DNA from: Fervidobacterium sp.
GTDB lineage: Bacteria > Thermotogota > Thermotogae > Thermotogales > Fervidobacteriaceae
Direction: 5' to 3'
Length of the DNA: 64,000 bases
Assembly (NCBI GenBank): GCA_026419195.1
Contig: JANZZV010000003.1
Location: 111,464 to 175,463 of the forward strand
The notes under the pieces: model-generated
Seen by the model: only the letters and a program-made list of their open reading frames with translations
The model's database searches: none
What the model was told of the DNA's origin: nothing
In this document: positions 36,546 through 45,107 of the stretch, one piece after another
How positions within the stretch are numbered: the first letter of the stretch is position 1
Layout: every line of letters starts with the position of its first letter
Translations under genes and position numbers: made by a program

Positions 36546-38321
36546 ATGCATACGTCAGAACGCATCAGAAGATTGAATAGTGATATTATTTCCAAAATAG
36601 CCGCTGGTGAAGTTGTGGTTAATCCTTCTTCCGTTGTTAAGGAGCTTGTGGAAAACAGCCTTGATGCAACAGCTACAAGTATAGAGGTACAGATAAGAAA
36701 TGGTGGAAAATCTTATATAAAGGTCTCGGATAACGGGATTGGCATGTCGAAGGAAGATTTGATCTTGGCAATAGAACGTTACACAACGAGTAAGATATCC
36801 TCAATAGAGGATATTTATAGTCTTTATTCTTACGGATTCAGAGGAGAGGCCTTGGCTTCTATTGTCGAAGTCTCCAGAACCGTAATTACGACATCAGATG
36901 GTTTAAGTGCACACAGATTGGAAGCTGTAGCAGGAAAGATTGTTAAGTTAACGGAGACTCATCGTGAAAGAGGTACAACAGTTGAAGTTTACGATTTATT
37001 TTTTAATATTCCTGCTCGCAGGAAATTTTTATCCTCAGAGAAGATAGAGGCAAGGATGGTAACAGAAGTGTTTGAAAAATTCATGTTGATAAGACCAGAT
37101 GTGAAATTTTTGTTGAAAATAAACGACGAAGTTGTATATAGCACAAACCAAAGCAACTTATCCGAAAGATTTTTGCTGATATTTCCAGAAGTAAGGGAAT
37201 TTAGATCAATTCAACAAGATTTTACTCAGGATGTGCTGATCTCAGGTATTATTTCTTCACCGCAATTTACAAGAAAAAATAGAACTGGTCAATTATTTTT
37301 TGTCAATAAGCGTTTTGTTATGGACAATTTATTACATTTATCACTTGAAAGAGGATATGGAGAATCAATTGCCCAAGGTGAACATCCATACGCAGTCGTC
37401 TTTTTGGATGTACCACCAGATAAGATAGACGTTAACATACACCCACAAAAGTTGCAAGTGAAATTTTCTGATCCACAGATCGTTTACAATGAATTGGCAA
37501 GAACTGTGCGTGAAAACATAAGAAAGTTTTCTAGCTATACAATGTTTATCGAGAAACTAGACAAAGGCAGCTTTTCCGAGTCTATAAGATCTACAGAAAG
37601 TGAAAATGTTGCAAATGTGAGAAAAACGTATAATTCATTCGAAACTGAATACAGTGCAGATTTTAAAAACAACCCAAACAAAATTAGCAGTGAAAACTCA
37701 TTTAAAATTTCGGAAACTAAAAGTCTGATCCAACCTGTCTTTTTCCAAGAATCGGATACTTTACCCAGAGAGTTTATAACACTTAAGAACCGATACATAC
37801 TTTTCGAGGAAAATGATGGTATAACTATTTTGGATTTTCATGCAGCGCATGAACGGATAATATACGAAAAACTCAAAGAAAGAAATTTTGACGCTGTTCA
37901 ATTACTTTTAAGTATAAATTTGAGACTTAGTAAGAGTTTACTACAACTTGCGCAAGAACTTTCAAAGGAACTTGAAGAGTTTGGTTTTTTGTTCGGTATT
38001 AAAACATTCGAAGATGGGAGTGGCGAAGTTGAAATACGTCAAATTCCTTCTATTTTGAAAGTAACAGATGCAGCTGAAGTTTTCCTTGAAGTTTTAGAAG
38101 AATACAGGATTCCTTTTGAAAAACCAAAGGGATTAACTTATGTACTTGCCTCGAAAGCCTGTAAGGCTGCCGTAAAAACTGGTGATAAGATTTCTCAAAA
38201 TGAGATAAAACAACTCATTCAAGAAATAAGAAACAAAAATTTGCTTACATGTCCACATGGAAGACCAATTATGATGAAAATCCCCTTTTCTCAACTTGAT
38301 AGTTATTTTGAAAGAATTTGA
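36546..38321 (+). CDS. mutL: DNA mismatch repair protein MutL
   Basis: The GHKL ATPase domain shows ELVENSLDA, VSDNGIGM and YGFRGEALASI, followed by the N-terminal linker motif GTTVEVYDLFFNIPARRKFL. The C-terminal half has DFHAAHERIIYE, matching the endonuclease motif DQHAxxExxxxE except that Phe replaces Gln, plus ACKAAVKTGD and CPHGRPIM, so nicking activity is likely. The length of 591 residues is normal. GGGAGG sits only 1 nt before ATG 36546, unusually tight, but no better in-frame start exists. Confidence 0.94.
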   Translation: MHTSERIRRLNSDIISKIAAGEVVVNPSSVVKELVENSLDATATSIEVQIRNGGKSYIKVSDNGIGMSKEDLILAIERYTTSKISSIEDIYSLYSYGFRGEALASIVEVSRTVITTSDGLSAHRLEAVAGKIVKLTETHRERGTTVEVYDLFFNIPARRKFLSSEKIEARMVTEVFEKFMLIRPDVKFLLKINDEVVYSTNQSNLSERFLLIFPEVREFRSIQQDFTQDVLISGIISSPQFTRKNRTGQLFFVNKRFVMDNLLHLSLERGYGESIAQGEHPYAVVFLDVPPDKIDVNIHPQKLQVKFSDPQIVYNELARTVRENIRKFSSYTMFIEKLDKGSFSESIRSTESENVANVRKTYNSFETEYSADFKNNPNKISSENSFKISETKSLIQPVFFQESDTLPREFITLKNRYILFEENDGITILDFHAAHERIIYEKLKERNFDAVQLLLSINLRLSKSLLQLAQELSKELEEFGFLFGIKTFEDGSGEVEIRQIPSILKVTDAAEVFLEVLEEYRIPFEKPKGLTYVLASKACKAAVKTGDKISQNEIKQLIQEIRNKNLLTCPHGRPIMMKIPFSQLDSYFERI

Positions 38322-38345
38322 TAAGTTCGAAAAAAATGAGCAAAC

Positions 38346-38375
38346 TTGACTTGTTTATGGCAATTATTGTATAAT
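38346..38375 (+). promoter_or_regulatory. Promoter of tldD-tldE
   Basis: -35 TTGACT (38346-38351), an 18-bp spacer and TATAAT (38370-38375). The leader is about 120 nt and contains the small inverted repeat TTTAAGT...ACTTAAG near 38431-38449. Confidence 0.8.
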
Positions 38376-38504
38376 ATAGAAAATGTTAGCACTACGAACA
38401 ATACTTACTTATTCATTGTTTGTGTTCCATGTTTAAGTGATGACTTAAGTAATTGAGGTATGGTTTAAACTTATGGTTCATGTGATTATAAGGAGGGATT
38501 TTGC

Positions 38505-39902
38505 GTGCTCGATATGTTTGATAAGAGCTTTGTTGAAGAGATTTTATATACTGTGCTGAAATACGGTGGTGATTTTGCAGAAGTTTTTGTAGAAGACAGA
38601 TATTCAACGAATTTTAGTCTAAAAAATGGCAAGATTGAGTTAGCACAAACTGGAAGAATGTTTGGAATTGGGATAAGAGGATTTCTCGGAGATAAAGCAA
38701 TTTATGGATATACGAACGATTTGTCAAAAGAAAATGTACTCTTGGTTGCAAAGCGTGTTGGTGAAGCGCTTGGCGAAATAAAGGTCCCGGAAGTATTTTT
38801 TGATTTAAGAAAGAAAGAGATTGAAAATAAACACATTGTCTTGTTAAAACCAGAGCAAGTTAGAAAGCAGACCAAAGTTGGGTATATGAAAAAAGCGTAT
38901 GAAGCAGCAAAAAATTATTCCGCATTGATTACTCAAGTAGTTGTAAATTACTGGGATTACGATCAGTATGTTCTTATAGCAAATTCAGAAGGTGTTCACG
39001 TAACGGATAATCGCGTTAGGACAAGGTTGATGATAAATGCAGTTGCTATGAAGGATGGTCAAATGGAATCAGGATTTTATGGACCAGGGGCTGGTATGGG
39101 ACCAGAATTTTTGGAACGAATAGATGTAGAACAAGCAGGTGTAAGAGCTGCACGCATAGCGGTGAGGATGGTTGATGCTCAGCCAGCACCGGCTGGAAAA
39201 ATGACAGTTGTTATCTCTAACGAATTTGGTGGAGTTATATTCCATGAAGCTGTGGGACACGCCCTTGAAGCTTCTTCTGTTGCACGTGGAATGTCTGTTT
39301 TTGCTGGGAAGCTTGGACAAAAGATTGCTGCAGAATGTGTCAGTGCAGTTGACGATGCCACCATACCAAATGCTTGGGGAAGTGCGAATGTAGACGATGA
39401 AGGTACACCAACTCAGAGAAACTTGTTGATAGAAAAAGGTGTTTTAAAAAGCTATTTGATAGATAAACTTGGCTCAAGACGAATGGGAATGCCTTCTACT
39501 GGTAGTGGAAGAAGGCAAGATTATACATTTGCACCTACATCAAGAATGAGTAATACGTTTATACTGCCCGGTGATTATCATCCAGAAGAGATAATTGCAT
39601 CTGTTGAATATGGACTGTATGCCAAAACGATGGGAGGAGGTTCCGTCAATCCAGCAACAGGTGAATTCAATTTTGCTGTAAATGAAGGTTATTTGATAGA
39701 AAATGGTAAAATTACCAGACCGGTGAAAGGTGCAACACTCATTGGAAAAGGTTATGAAATTATTCAAAAAATAGAAATGGTAGGAAACGACGTAGCAAGA
39801 GGTCAAGGTATGTGTGGATCATACAGCGGCAGCATACCTGCTGATGTTGGACAACCAACCATAAAGGTTAAAGAAATAATTGTTGGGGGGCGAAATAAAT
39901 GA
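38505..39902 (+). CDS. tldD: TldD metalloprotease subunit
   Basis: This is the zinc-binding half of the TldD/TldE heterodimer, which digests peptides and processes modified peptides in other bacteria. The metal motif HEAVGHALEAS (HExxxH) is present near residue 248, and the C-terminal FAVNEGYLIENGKITRPVKGATLIG block is typical. The start is GTG 38505 with AGGAGGG about 7 nt upstream. It overlaps the partner gene by 4 bp. Confidence 0.93.
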   Translation: MLDMFDKSFVEEILYTVLKYGGDFAEVFVEDRYSTNFSLKNGKIELAQTGRMFGIGIRGFLGDKAIYGYTNDLSKENVLLVAKRVGEALGEIKVPEVFFDLRKKEIENKHIVLLKPEQVRKQTKVGYMKKAYEAAKNYSALITQVVVNYWDYDQYVLIANSEGVHVTDNRVRTRLMINAVAMKDGQMESGFYGPGAGMGPEFLERIDVEQAGVRAARIAVRMVDAQPAPAGKMTVVISNEFGGVIFHEAVGHALEASSVARGMSVFAGKLGQKIAAECVSAVDDATIPNAWGSANVDDEGTPTQRNLLIEKGVLKSYLIDKLGSRRMGMPSTGSGRRQDYTFAPTSRMSNTFILPGDYHPEEIIASVEYGLYAKTMGGGSVNPATGEFNFAVNEGYLIENGKITRPVKGATLIGKGYEIIQKIEMVGNDVARGQGMCGSYSGSIPADVGQPTIKVKEIIVGGRNK

Positions 39903-41224
39903 AAACAACGAATTTCGAAATTTTCAAAGACAAAATATTTGCACTTGCGAAGGAAAAGAACGTTGAGGTACAGATAAGCTATTCAAAAAATCGAAATTTT
40001 CAAGTTCGATACCAAAACGGTACTATGGATCAATATACTGACGCAGGAAAATTCAAGATAACCGTCTCTGTTTTGAAGGACGGAAAGTTGGGTAGCTCGT
40101 ATACAGAAACATTAGATGCAGCCGAAAGAGTCTTTGAGGATGCATATGAAAACATTTCTATAATCGATAGTGAGGACACTGAATACTTTTACGATGGAAA
40201 GGGAAATTATCCGAACATACAGCCATACAATATGGAATTTGAAAATCTTTCAGTGAGTCAAAGGTTGTCATACGTAGAAAGCGCACATAAGAAAATACGA
40301 GAAAGTGAACTCATCCTAAGTGATATTGCAGTATACGGCGATCAAATGGTTGAATCAAGGATCGTTAATACACTTGGACTTGACGTTGCATTTACCAGCG
40401 GTGGTGGATTCATGTACTCAATGGCAGTTGCAAAAGATACTTCTCCAAGATCTGCTTTCGAATTTATTGTTGGAAAAAAACCCGAACAAATTGATCCATC
40501 TTTTGTTGGTATACGGGCTCGAGATGAAGCAATTGCTTTGATTGGTTCAAGATCAGTGAAGAGTGGCAAATATAGAATTATTTTAAGGAATAATGTTTTT
40601 GCAGATATTCTGGGATTATTTATTCATATGATCAACGCGGATAATGTGCACAAGAATTTATCACCTCTCAAAGGTAAACTTGGAGAAAAAATTGCGGCTG
40701 AGAAGTTAAGTATCAAAGATGTTCCATGCCATCCATTGAGTATAATAGCCTCCCCATTCGATACACAAGGAGTTCCAACGAGAGAAAAATTTATCGTAGA
40801 AAATGGTGTACTTAAGACTTACTTACATAATTTAAAAACTGCAAAAAAGGATGGTGTTGAACCAACTGGAAACGCACAAGGTGCGAGTATTGCACCTATC
40901 AACTTGCTGGTTCAGCCCGGTGAGAAAACTTTCGATCAACTTGTTCAAGCGCTCAATGACGGAGTAATAATTATAGAAGTCGAAGGAATGCATTCCGGAG
41001 CAAATCCTATATCAGGAAACTTCTCACTCGGAGCAAAAGGTTTTAGGGTTGAAAATGGTAAAATAACTACAGGTATCGAACAAATAACTATTTCCGGAAA
41101 TTTCTTAGAACTGTTGCAAAAAGTTGAAGATGTTGGGACAGATCTAATAGCATCTATTGGAAACGGCGGTATCGTTGTACCTTCTGTTTTGATTAGTGAG
41201 ATAGATATAGCAGGGAATGCGTAA
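39899..41224 (+). CDS. pmbA: TldE/PmbA family protein
   Basis: This is the second subunit of the TldD/TldE protease. It shares the fold (FQVRYQNGTMDQYT, then GTPTREKF-like GVPTREKFIVENGVLKTYLHN and GSNPISGNFS-like GANPISGNFSLGAKGFRVENGKIT) but lacks the HExxxH zinc motif, as expected for TldE. The length of 441 residues is normal. It overlaps tldD by 4 bp, which fits a 1:1 complex. Confidence 0.92.
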   Translation: MKTTNFEIFKDKIFALAKEKNVEVQISYSKNRNFQVRYQNGTMDQYTDAGKFKITVSVLKDGKLGSSYTETLDAAERVFEDAYENISIIDSEDTEYFYDGKGNYPNIQPYNMEFENLSVSQRLSYVESAHKKIRESELILSDIAVYGDQMVESRIVNTLGLDVAFTSGGGFMYSMAVAKDTSPRSAFEFIVGKKPEQIDPSFVGIRARDEAIALIGSRSVKSGKYRIILRNNVFADILGLFIHMINADNVHKNLSPLKGKLGEKIAAEKLSIKDVPCHPLSIIASPFDTQGVPTREKFIVENGVLKTYLHNLKTAKKDGVEPTGNAQGASIAPINLLVQPGEKTFDQLVQALNDGVIIIEVEGMHSGANPISGNFSLGAKGFRVENGKITTGIEQITISGNFLELLQKVEDVGTDLIASIGNGGIVVPSVLISEIDIAGNA

Positions 41225-41262
41225 GATTTTAAAATAAGACAAATAAATTAAAGAAATATCAC

Positions 41263-41284
41263 AGGGGCTCATTGCCCCTTTTAT
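41263..41284 (+). terminator. Terminator after pmbA
   Basis: AGGGGC and GCCCCT form a short stem around TCATT, followed by TTTTATTATT. Moderate strength. Confidence 0.7.
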
Positions 41285-41613
41285 TATTCATTTCAGCTTC
41301 CACGAATTTCACCTTAGAACTAATGAGTGTTATAATACTATTAGATACTGAAGAATTTGACATTGTGTGCAACTTCACAAGATGACTGGGCTTATCCTAA
41401 CTCATGAATTATTGTATTGATAATTTGATGCATAAGAGAACAATTTAAGATATTATAAAGTCTAAAAATTTGAAAAGAGCATTCACAAATCACAAGCATG
41501 TGTTGTAAGCAAATTAATAATTAACATAACTATGGTATACTCGTTTGATAAAGTTGGCTAAAAGTGTATAAACATGCAGGTGCTGAAGAAAAAATTGTAA
41601 GGTGGAGGTATGA
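41285..41613. other. Gene-free gap before the VanZ-like gene
   Basis: This 329-bp stretch has no convincing open frame. It contains a TATAAT at 41331-41336 (weak TTTCAC 18 bp upstream) with no gene after it for 280 bp, and the likely promoter of the next gene (TGGTATACT at 41533-41541). It may encode a small RNA, but no clear terminator or strong fold supports this. Confidence 0.4.
41536..41541 (+). promoter_or_regulatory. Extended -10 element before the VanZ-like gene
   Basis: CTATGGTATACT matches the TGGTATAAT pattern seen elsewhere in the window with one change, 72 bp before the start. Confidence 0.5.
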
Positions 41614-42174
41614 ATGAAATATAAGTACTTTACCAGAAATCCAAATAAATTCAGTTTGTTTTTGATATTGACAACAATTTTTATGCTCTGGACTTTTTTA
41701 ATCTTCTATTTTTCATCGAAACCTCCAGAAGTTTCTTCTATGCAATCACACTTTGTATACCGAGTTTTGAAAAAATTGGATAATATGATAGATTTTTCAA
41801 GAACACAAGCATTCCAAAGATTAGAGACAAAAATCAAAATGTGGTGGTTTAAAACCCAATATGTACCCGCAGAAATGCTTATAAGAAAGACTGCGCATTT
41901 TGGTCTCTATTTCATTTTCGGTATTCTATCTTTTTTGTTATTTTATGTCTGGAAGAGAGATGTAGCTATAGCATCGTTACTTGGAGTTTCTCTGCCTGGC
42001 ATTTTAGCAGTCTTTGACGAATATAACCAGCTTTTTTACAACAGGGGTTCTTCCTTAAATGATGTTATGATAGACATTTACGGTGCTTTCTTTGGTGTTG
42101 TTTTGTCATTAATAGTTGGATGGGCTTATAAATTGATCAAGAAATTGGTGGAGCACTATAAAAACTTTCATTAA
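41614..42174 (+). CDS. VanZ-like family membrane protein
   Basis: This 186-residue inner-membrane protein has about four hydrophobic segments. The VanZ-family pattern is present: RKTAHFGLYFIFGILSF near residue 91, then the acidic DEYNQLFYNRGSSLNDVMIDIYGAFFG near residue 132. Family members include the teicoplanin-resistance protein VanZ, but most have no proven role. It is followed 33 bp later by the binding-protein gene and may be in the same transcript. GGTGGAGG precedes the ATG. Confidence 0.85.
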   Translation: MKYKYFTRNPNKFSLFLILTTIFMLWTFLIFYFSSKPPEVSSMQSHFVYRVLKKLDNMIDFSRTQAFQRLETKIKMWWFKTQYVPAEMLIRKTAHFGLYFIFGILSFLLFYVWKRDVAIASLLGVSLPGILAVFDEYNQLFYNRGSSLNDVMIDIYGAFFGVVLSLIVGWAYKLIKKLVEHYKNFH

Positions 42175-42207
42175 GTATATCATATTCCAGAAAAAGAAGG
42201 TGTGGTA

Positions 42208-43656
42208 ATGCAAAAAATTTCTTTGCTTATAATTACCTTAGTTTGTACACTGATAGTTAATACAGAATTTGGTGTGATTTTATACACCTATGGGCACAAC
42301 GTAGCTCCGAAATACTTTATCAAGGATGGAGAAATATATGGATTTTGTAATGATATAATACAAGAGCTAAACAAAGAGCTCAGTTCAAGTAATGTAAGTA
42401 TCAAATACAAATCGAAAAATTTAATGGCAGTTAAGCAGGTGTTTGATAAACTTGAACAAAATGAAATTCAAATAATCGTAGGTGTTGGTTATCTTGAAGA
42501 TAAGGAGGGAAAAGTAGAGTACATTAAGTTTCCCTTATACAGTATTAGAGAATTTTTCACAACAAAAAAAGAATTTGAAGACAAGATAAAAAAGGCTCAA
42601 GTTGTTAAAATAGGTGTTATTGCTGGTAGTCTTCCGTCAAGGAAGTTATCTCTTGTTTTCCGTGGTAGTCAAGTTGTTGAATTTAAGAATTCAGAAGAGC
42701 TCATATTAGCTCTTGAAAAAGGGATTATAGACGTTATCTTCTGGTCTACATTATCACATGGTTATTTCAGCTTGTTGCATCCAGGAAAATATTCAGGCGT
42801 AGAAACTATTGGCGAGAAGTTTTACCATTACGTTGCGGTTAATAAGAATCTTAGTAAATCGGTCGTGGAAAAAATCTACAATGCTGTTAAAAAATTGAAC
42901 GAAAATGGTACGATTGAAAATCTGATAAGAAAATACAAGTTGGATCAATTTGTTTTACCTGGAAACAATGTTGAAATTTTATTTGTAGATTGGAAACCGT
43001 ATGAGTGGTATGATGAAAAAGAGGGAAAATGGAAAGGATTCGACGTAGAGACAGTCAGTCAAGTTTTCAAGAATCTTGGTTTCAAAGTAACCTTTAAAAC
43101 CTTGCCATGGGAAAGATGTCTTGAAGTAATGAAAATTCGTGCATACGATGGTATAATGAGTTTGAGGATCAGCGATGAGAGGAAAGAGTACCTTTTATTT
43201 CCTGACGAACCTTTAAGTACAGGGATCGATGTTCTATTTAAACTTAAGGATAGAAATATACCTTTTGAAGCACTTGAGACAATACCAAAAGATACAGTAT
43301 GTGGATACACACGTGGATATGCTTATGGGGACTGGTTTTGGAATGCACCATTTGTTAAGGAGCCTGTAGACGACGACGTAACAGGTTTTAGATTACTTAA
43401 GAAAGGTAGGTTGGATCTGTTTGTTTGTAACTTAGCGGTTGGTAAGTCGTTAATTAAAGATTTGGGAATGGAAAAAGAAGTTGTCTATTCTAAAAATTTC
43501 TCTGGAAAAATGATATACTATATCGCATTTTCAAAGAACTTTCATGGTAATCATTTGGTGAACATATTCTCTCAAGAACTTAAGAAATTTAAAAAAACAG
43601 ATGTGTACAAACAAATACTTAGCCGTTATGGTTTAAAGTATGAGGACCTCTGGTAA
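42208..43656 (+). CDS. Tandem two-domain family 3 solute-binding protein, putative sensor component
   Basis: The 482-residue protein has a signal peptide and two SBP_bac_3-type domains in a row. The first (about 20-250: ILYTYGHNVAPKYFIKDGEIYGF) is divergent. The second (about 253-482) keeps the classic pattern WKPYEWYDEKEGKWKGFDVETVSQVFKNLG and GIMSLRISDERKEYLLFPDEPL. No ABC permease or ATPase is near; instead a histidine kinase and an HD-GYP regulator follow, so a sensing role is inferred. ATG 42208 lies 5 nt after AGAAGGTG; the GTG at 42202 is part of that site. Confidence 0.82.
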   Translation: MQKISLLIITLVCTLIVNTEFGVILYTYGHNVAPKYFIKDGEIYGFCNDIIQELNKELSSSNVSIKYKSKNLMAVKQVFDKLEQNEIQIIVGVGYLEDKEGKVEYIKFPLYSIREFFTTKKEFEDKIKKAQVVKIGVIAGSLPSRKLSLVFRGSQVVEFKNSEELILALEKGIIDVIFWSTLSHGYFSLLHPGKYSGVETIGEKFYHYVAVNKNLSKSVVEKIYNAVKKLNENGTIENLIRKYKLDQFVLPGNNVEILFVDWKPYEWYDEKEGKWKGFDVETVSQVFKNLGFKVTFKTLPWERCLEVMKIRAYDGIMSLRISDERKEYLLFPDEPLSTGIDVLFKLKDRNIPFEALETIPKDTVCGYTRGYAYGDWFWNAPFVKEPVDDDVTGFRLLKKGRLDLFVCNLAVGKSLIKDLGMEKEVVYSKNFSGKMIYYIAFSKNFHGNHLVNIFSQELKKFKKTDVYKQILSRYGLKYEDLW

Positions 43657-43700
43657 ATTGATTGTTCACCAGTTCTATAAATTCTTGTCGAGGTGATGAG

Positions 43701-45053
43701 ATGGAAAAAAATGAAGAAAGAGAGAAAAATAGATCTGATAAATTCTTGCTTATAAATATTTTTATAGGTATAGCTTTGGCGATTATTTTTATTATATTTG
43801 CATTTAACTATATTGATTCATGGTTTCATGGGCTTGAAAACGTCTTTTTAAGCTTCAATGAATCTTTGGTTTATCCTGCTTGGACATTGAACAAAAACTT
43901 AGTAGATACTATTTTAAAAACTATGATTAAGAAAAAGGACATAGTGTCTATAATTGTGTACGATGATAAAGGTGAAATCTTGGGCAGCGTAATCGAAGAG
44001 AATAATCCCACAATCTTACATTCTATCTTTGGATTGAGAAATAAATATTACGAATCGCGTATGTACTATAAGAGCTTTTTTGTTGGTAAAGTTATCTTTG
44101 GGTATACATACTACGAACCTGTCAAGTCACTTTTTGTTTTTGCTTTAGTATTTGTTACACTTTATTTTGCTATATACATGGCACTTAAAAATTTAGAAAA
44201 AAATGTGAGGTTAAAAGAACTGGTAGCTCAACTCAACGATGCAAACAACGAACTGGAAATCACATTATCAGAATTAGAAGAAACTCAACAAAGGGTAATA
44301 AATTCAGAAAAGATGGCCGTACTTGGAAAGTTAATGGTCAATATTGCACATGACGTCAATACACCGACTGGAATTATATACTCCTCATTAACCGATTTAA
44401 AAAATCGAATGAACAATATTATCTCAAGCTTAGACAGGGAAGAACTTACAGAAGAACAGTTAAGAGACTTTTTAACTGTTAGCGACGAACTCGTAAGTAT
44501 CATGTTAAGAAACGCTCAAAGGATTCGAGAGCTTGTTCAAAGCCTAAAAAGGGTGGCCGTCAATGAAATAACTCAAACTTATGCTACTGTAAGTATGAAG
44601 GATGTCGTTAATGATGTTTTGAACGCTCTCCATCCAAGGTTGAGAAAAACTAAGGTCACTGTTCATACCGACATTCCCGATAATCTTACCGTTCGCACCA
44701 TACCTGGTGCGTGGGCGCAGATATTAATGAATTTAATCGACAATTCAATAATTCATGCATTTGATTACGATAATCCAGGAGAGATAAACATAAAATTTAC
44801 GAATTATGATGATAAACTGATGATGATATTTTCAGATAACGGTAAAGGTATGAGCGAGGAAACAAAAAGAAGAGCGTTTGAACCGTTTTACACAACTGAT
44901 ACAACTGCAGGTACGGGTATAGGGTTGAGCATAGTTTACCAACTTGTTACAGAATTGCTTAAAGGTGAAATAAATTTAGAAAGTCAAGAGGGGGTAGGGA
45001 CAACTTTTAAAATCATCGTTCCTATGTCTCAGGAAAATAATCTTAGTAAATAA
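43701..45053 (+). CDS. Membrane sensor histidine kinase
   Basis: The plan is: membrane helix 1 (about 14-36), an extracytoplasmic domain of about 110 residues, membrane helix 2 (about 140-162), a coiled coil (about 168-205) and a kinase core. The phospho-acceptor is His217 in NIAHDVNTPTG; the ATPase motifs are LMNLIDNSIIHAF, FSDNGKGMS and TGIGLSIVYQL. No HAMP domain is seen. ATG 43701 follows GAGGTGATGAG; a longer frame from 43662 has no ribosome site. It lies between the tandem binding protein and the HD-GYP regulator, its likely input and output. Confidence 0.9.
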   Translation: MEKNEEREKNRSDKFLLINIFIGIALAIIFIIFAFNYIDSWFHGLENVFLSFNESLVYPAWTLNKNLVDTILKTMIKKKDIVSIIVYDDKGEILGSVIEENNPTILHSIFGLRNKYYESRMYYKSFFVGKVIFGYTYYEPVKSLFVFALVFVTLYFAIYMALKNLEKNVRLKELVAQLNDANNELEITLSELEETQQRVINSEKMAVLGKLMVNIAHDVNTPTGIIYSSLTDLKNRMNNIISSLDREELTEEQLRDFLTVSDELVSIMLRNAQRIRELVQSLKRVAVNEITQTYATVSMKDVVNDVLNALHPRLRKTKVTVHTDIPDNLTVRTIPGAWAQILMNLIDNSIIHAFDYDNPGEINIKFTNYDDKLMMIFSDNGKGMSEETKRRAFEPFYTTDTTAGTGIGLSIVYQLVTELLKGEINLESQEGVGTTFKIIVPMSQENNLSK

Positions 45054-45066
45054 ACCGAAAAAATTC

Positions 45067-45092
45067 TAACAACAACATGTAACAACAACATG
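45067..45092 (+). repeat. Perfect 13-bp tandem repeat before the HD-GYP gene
   Basis: TAACAACAACATG occurs twice back to back (45067-45079 and 45080-45092), directly upstream of the ribosome binding site GAGGTGG. It could be a slippage product or an operator. Confidence 0.85.
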
Positions 45093-45107
45093 TGAGGTGG
45101 TGATGAC

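Noticed and set aside
45067-45092. Possible start of a CRISPR-like array
   Set aside because: Only two 13-bp units with no spacer; it is a simple tandem duplication.
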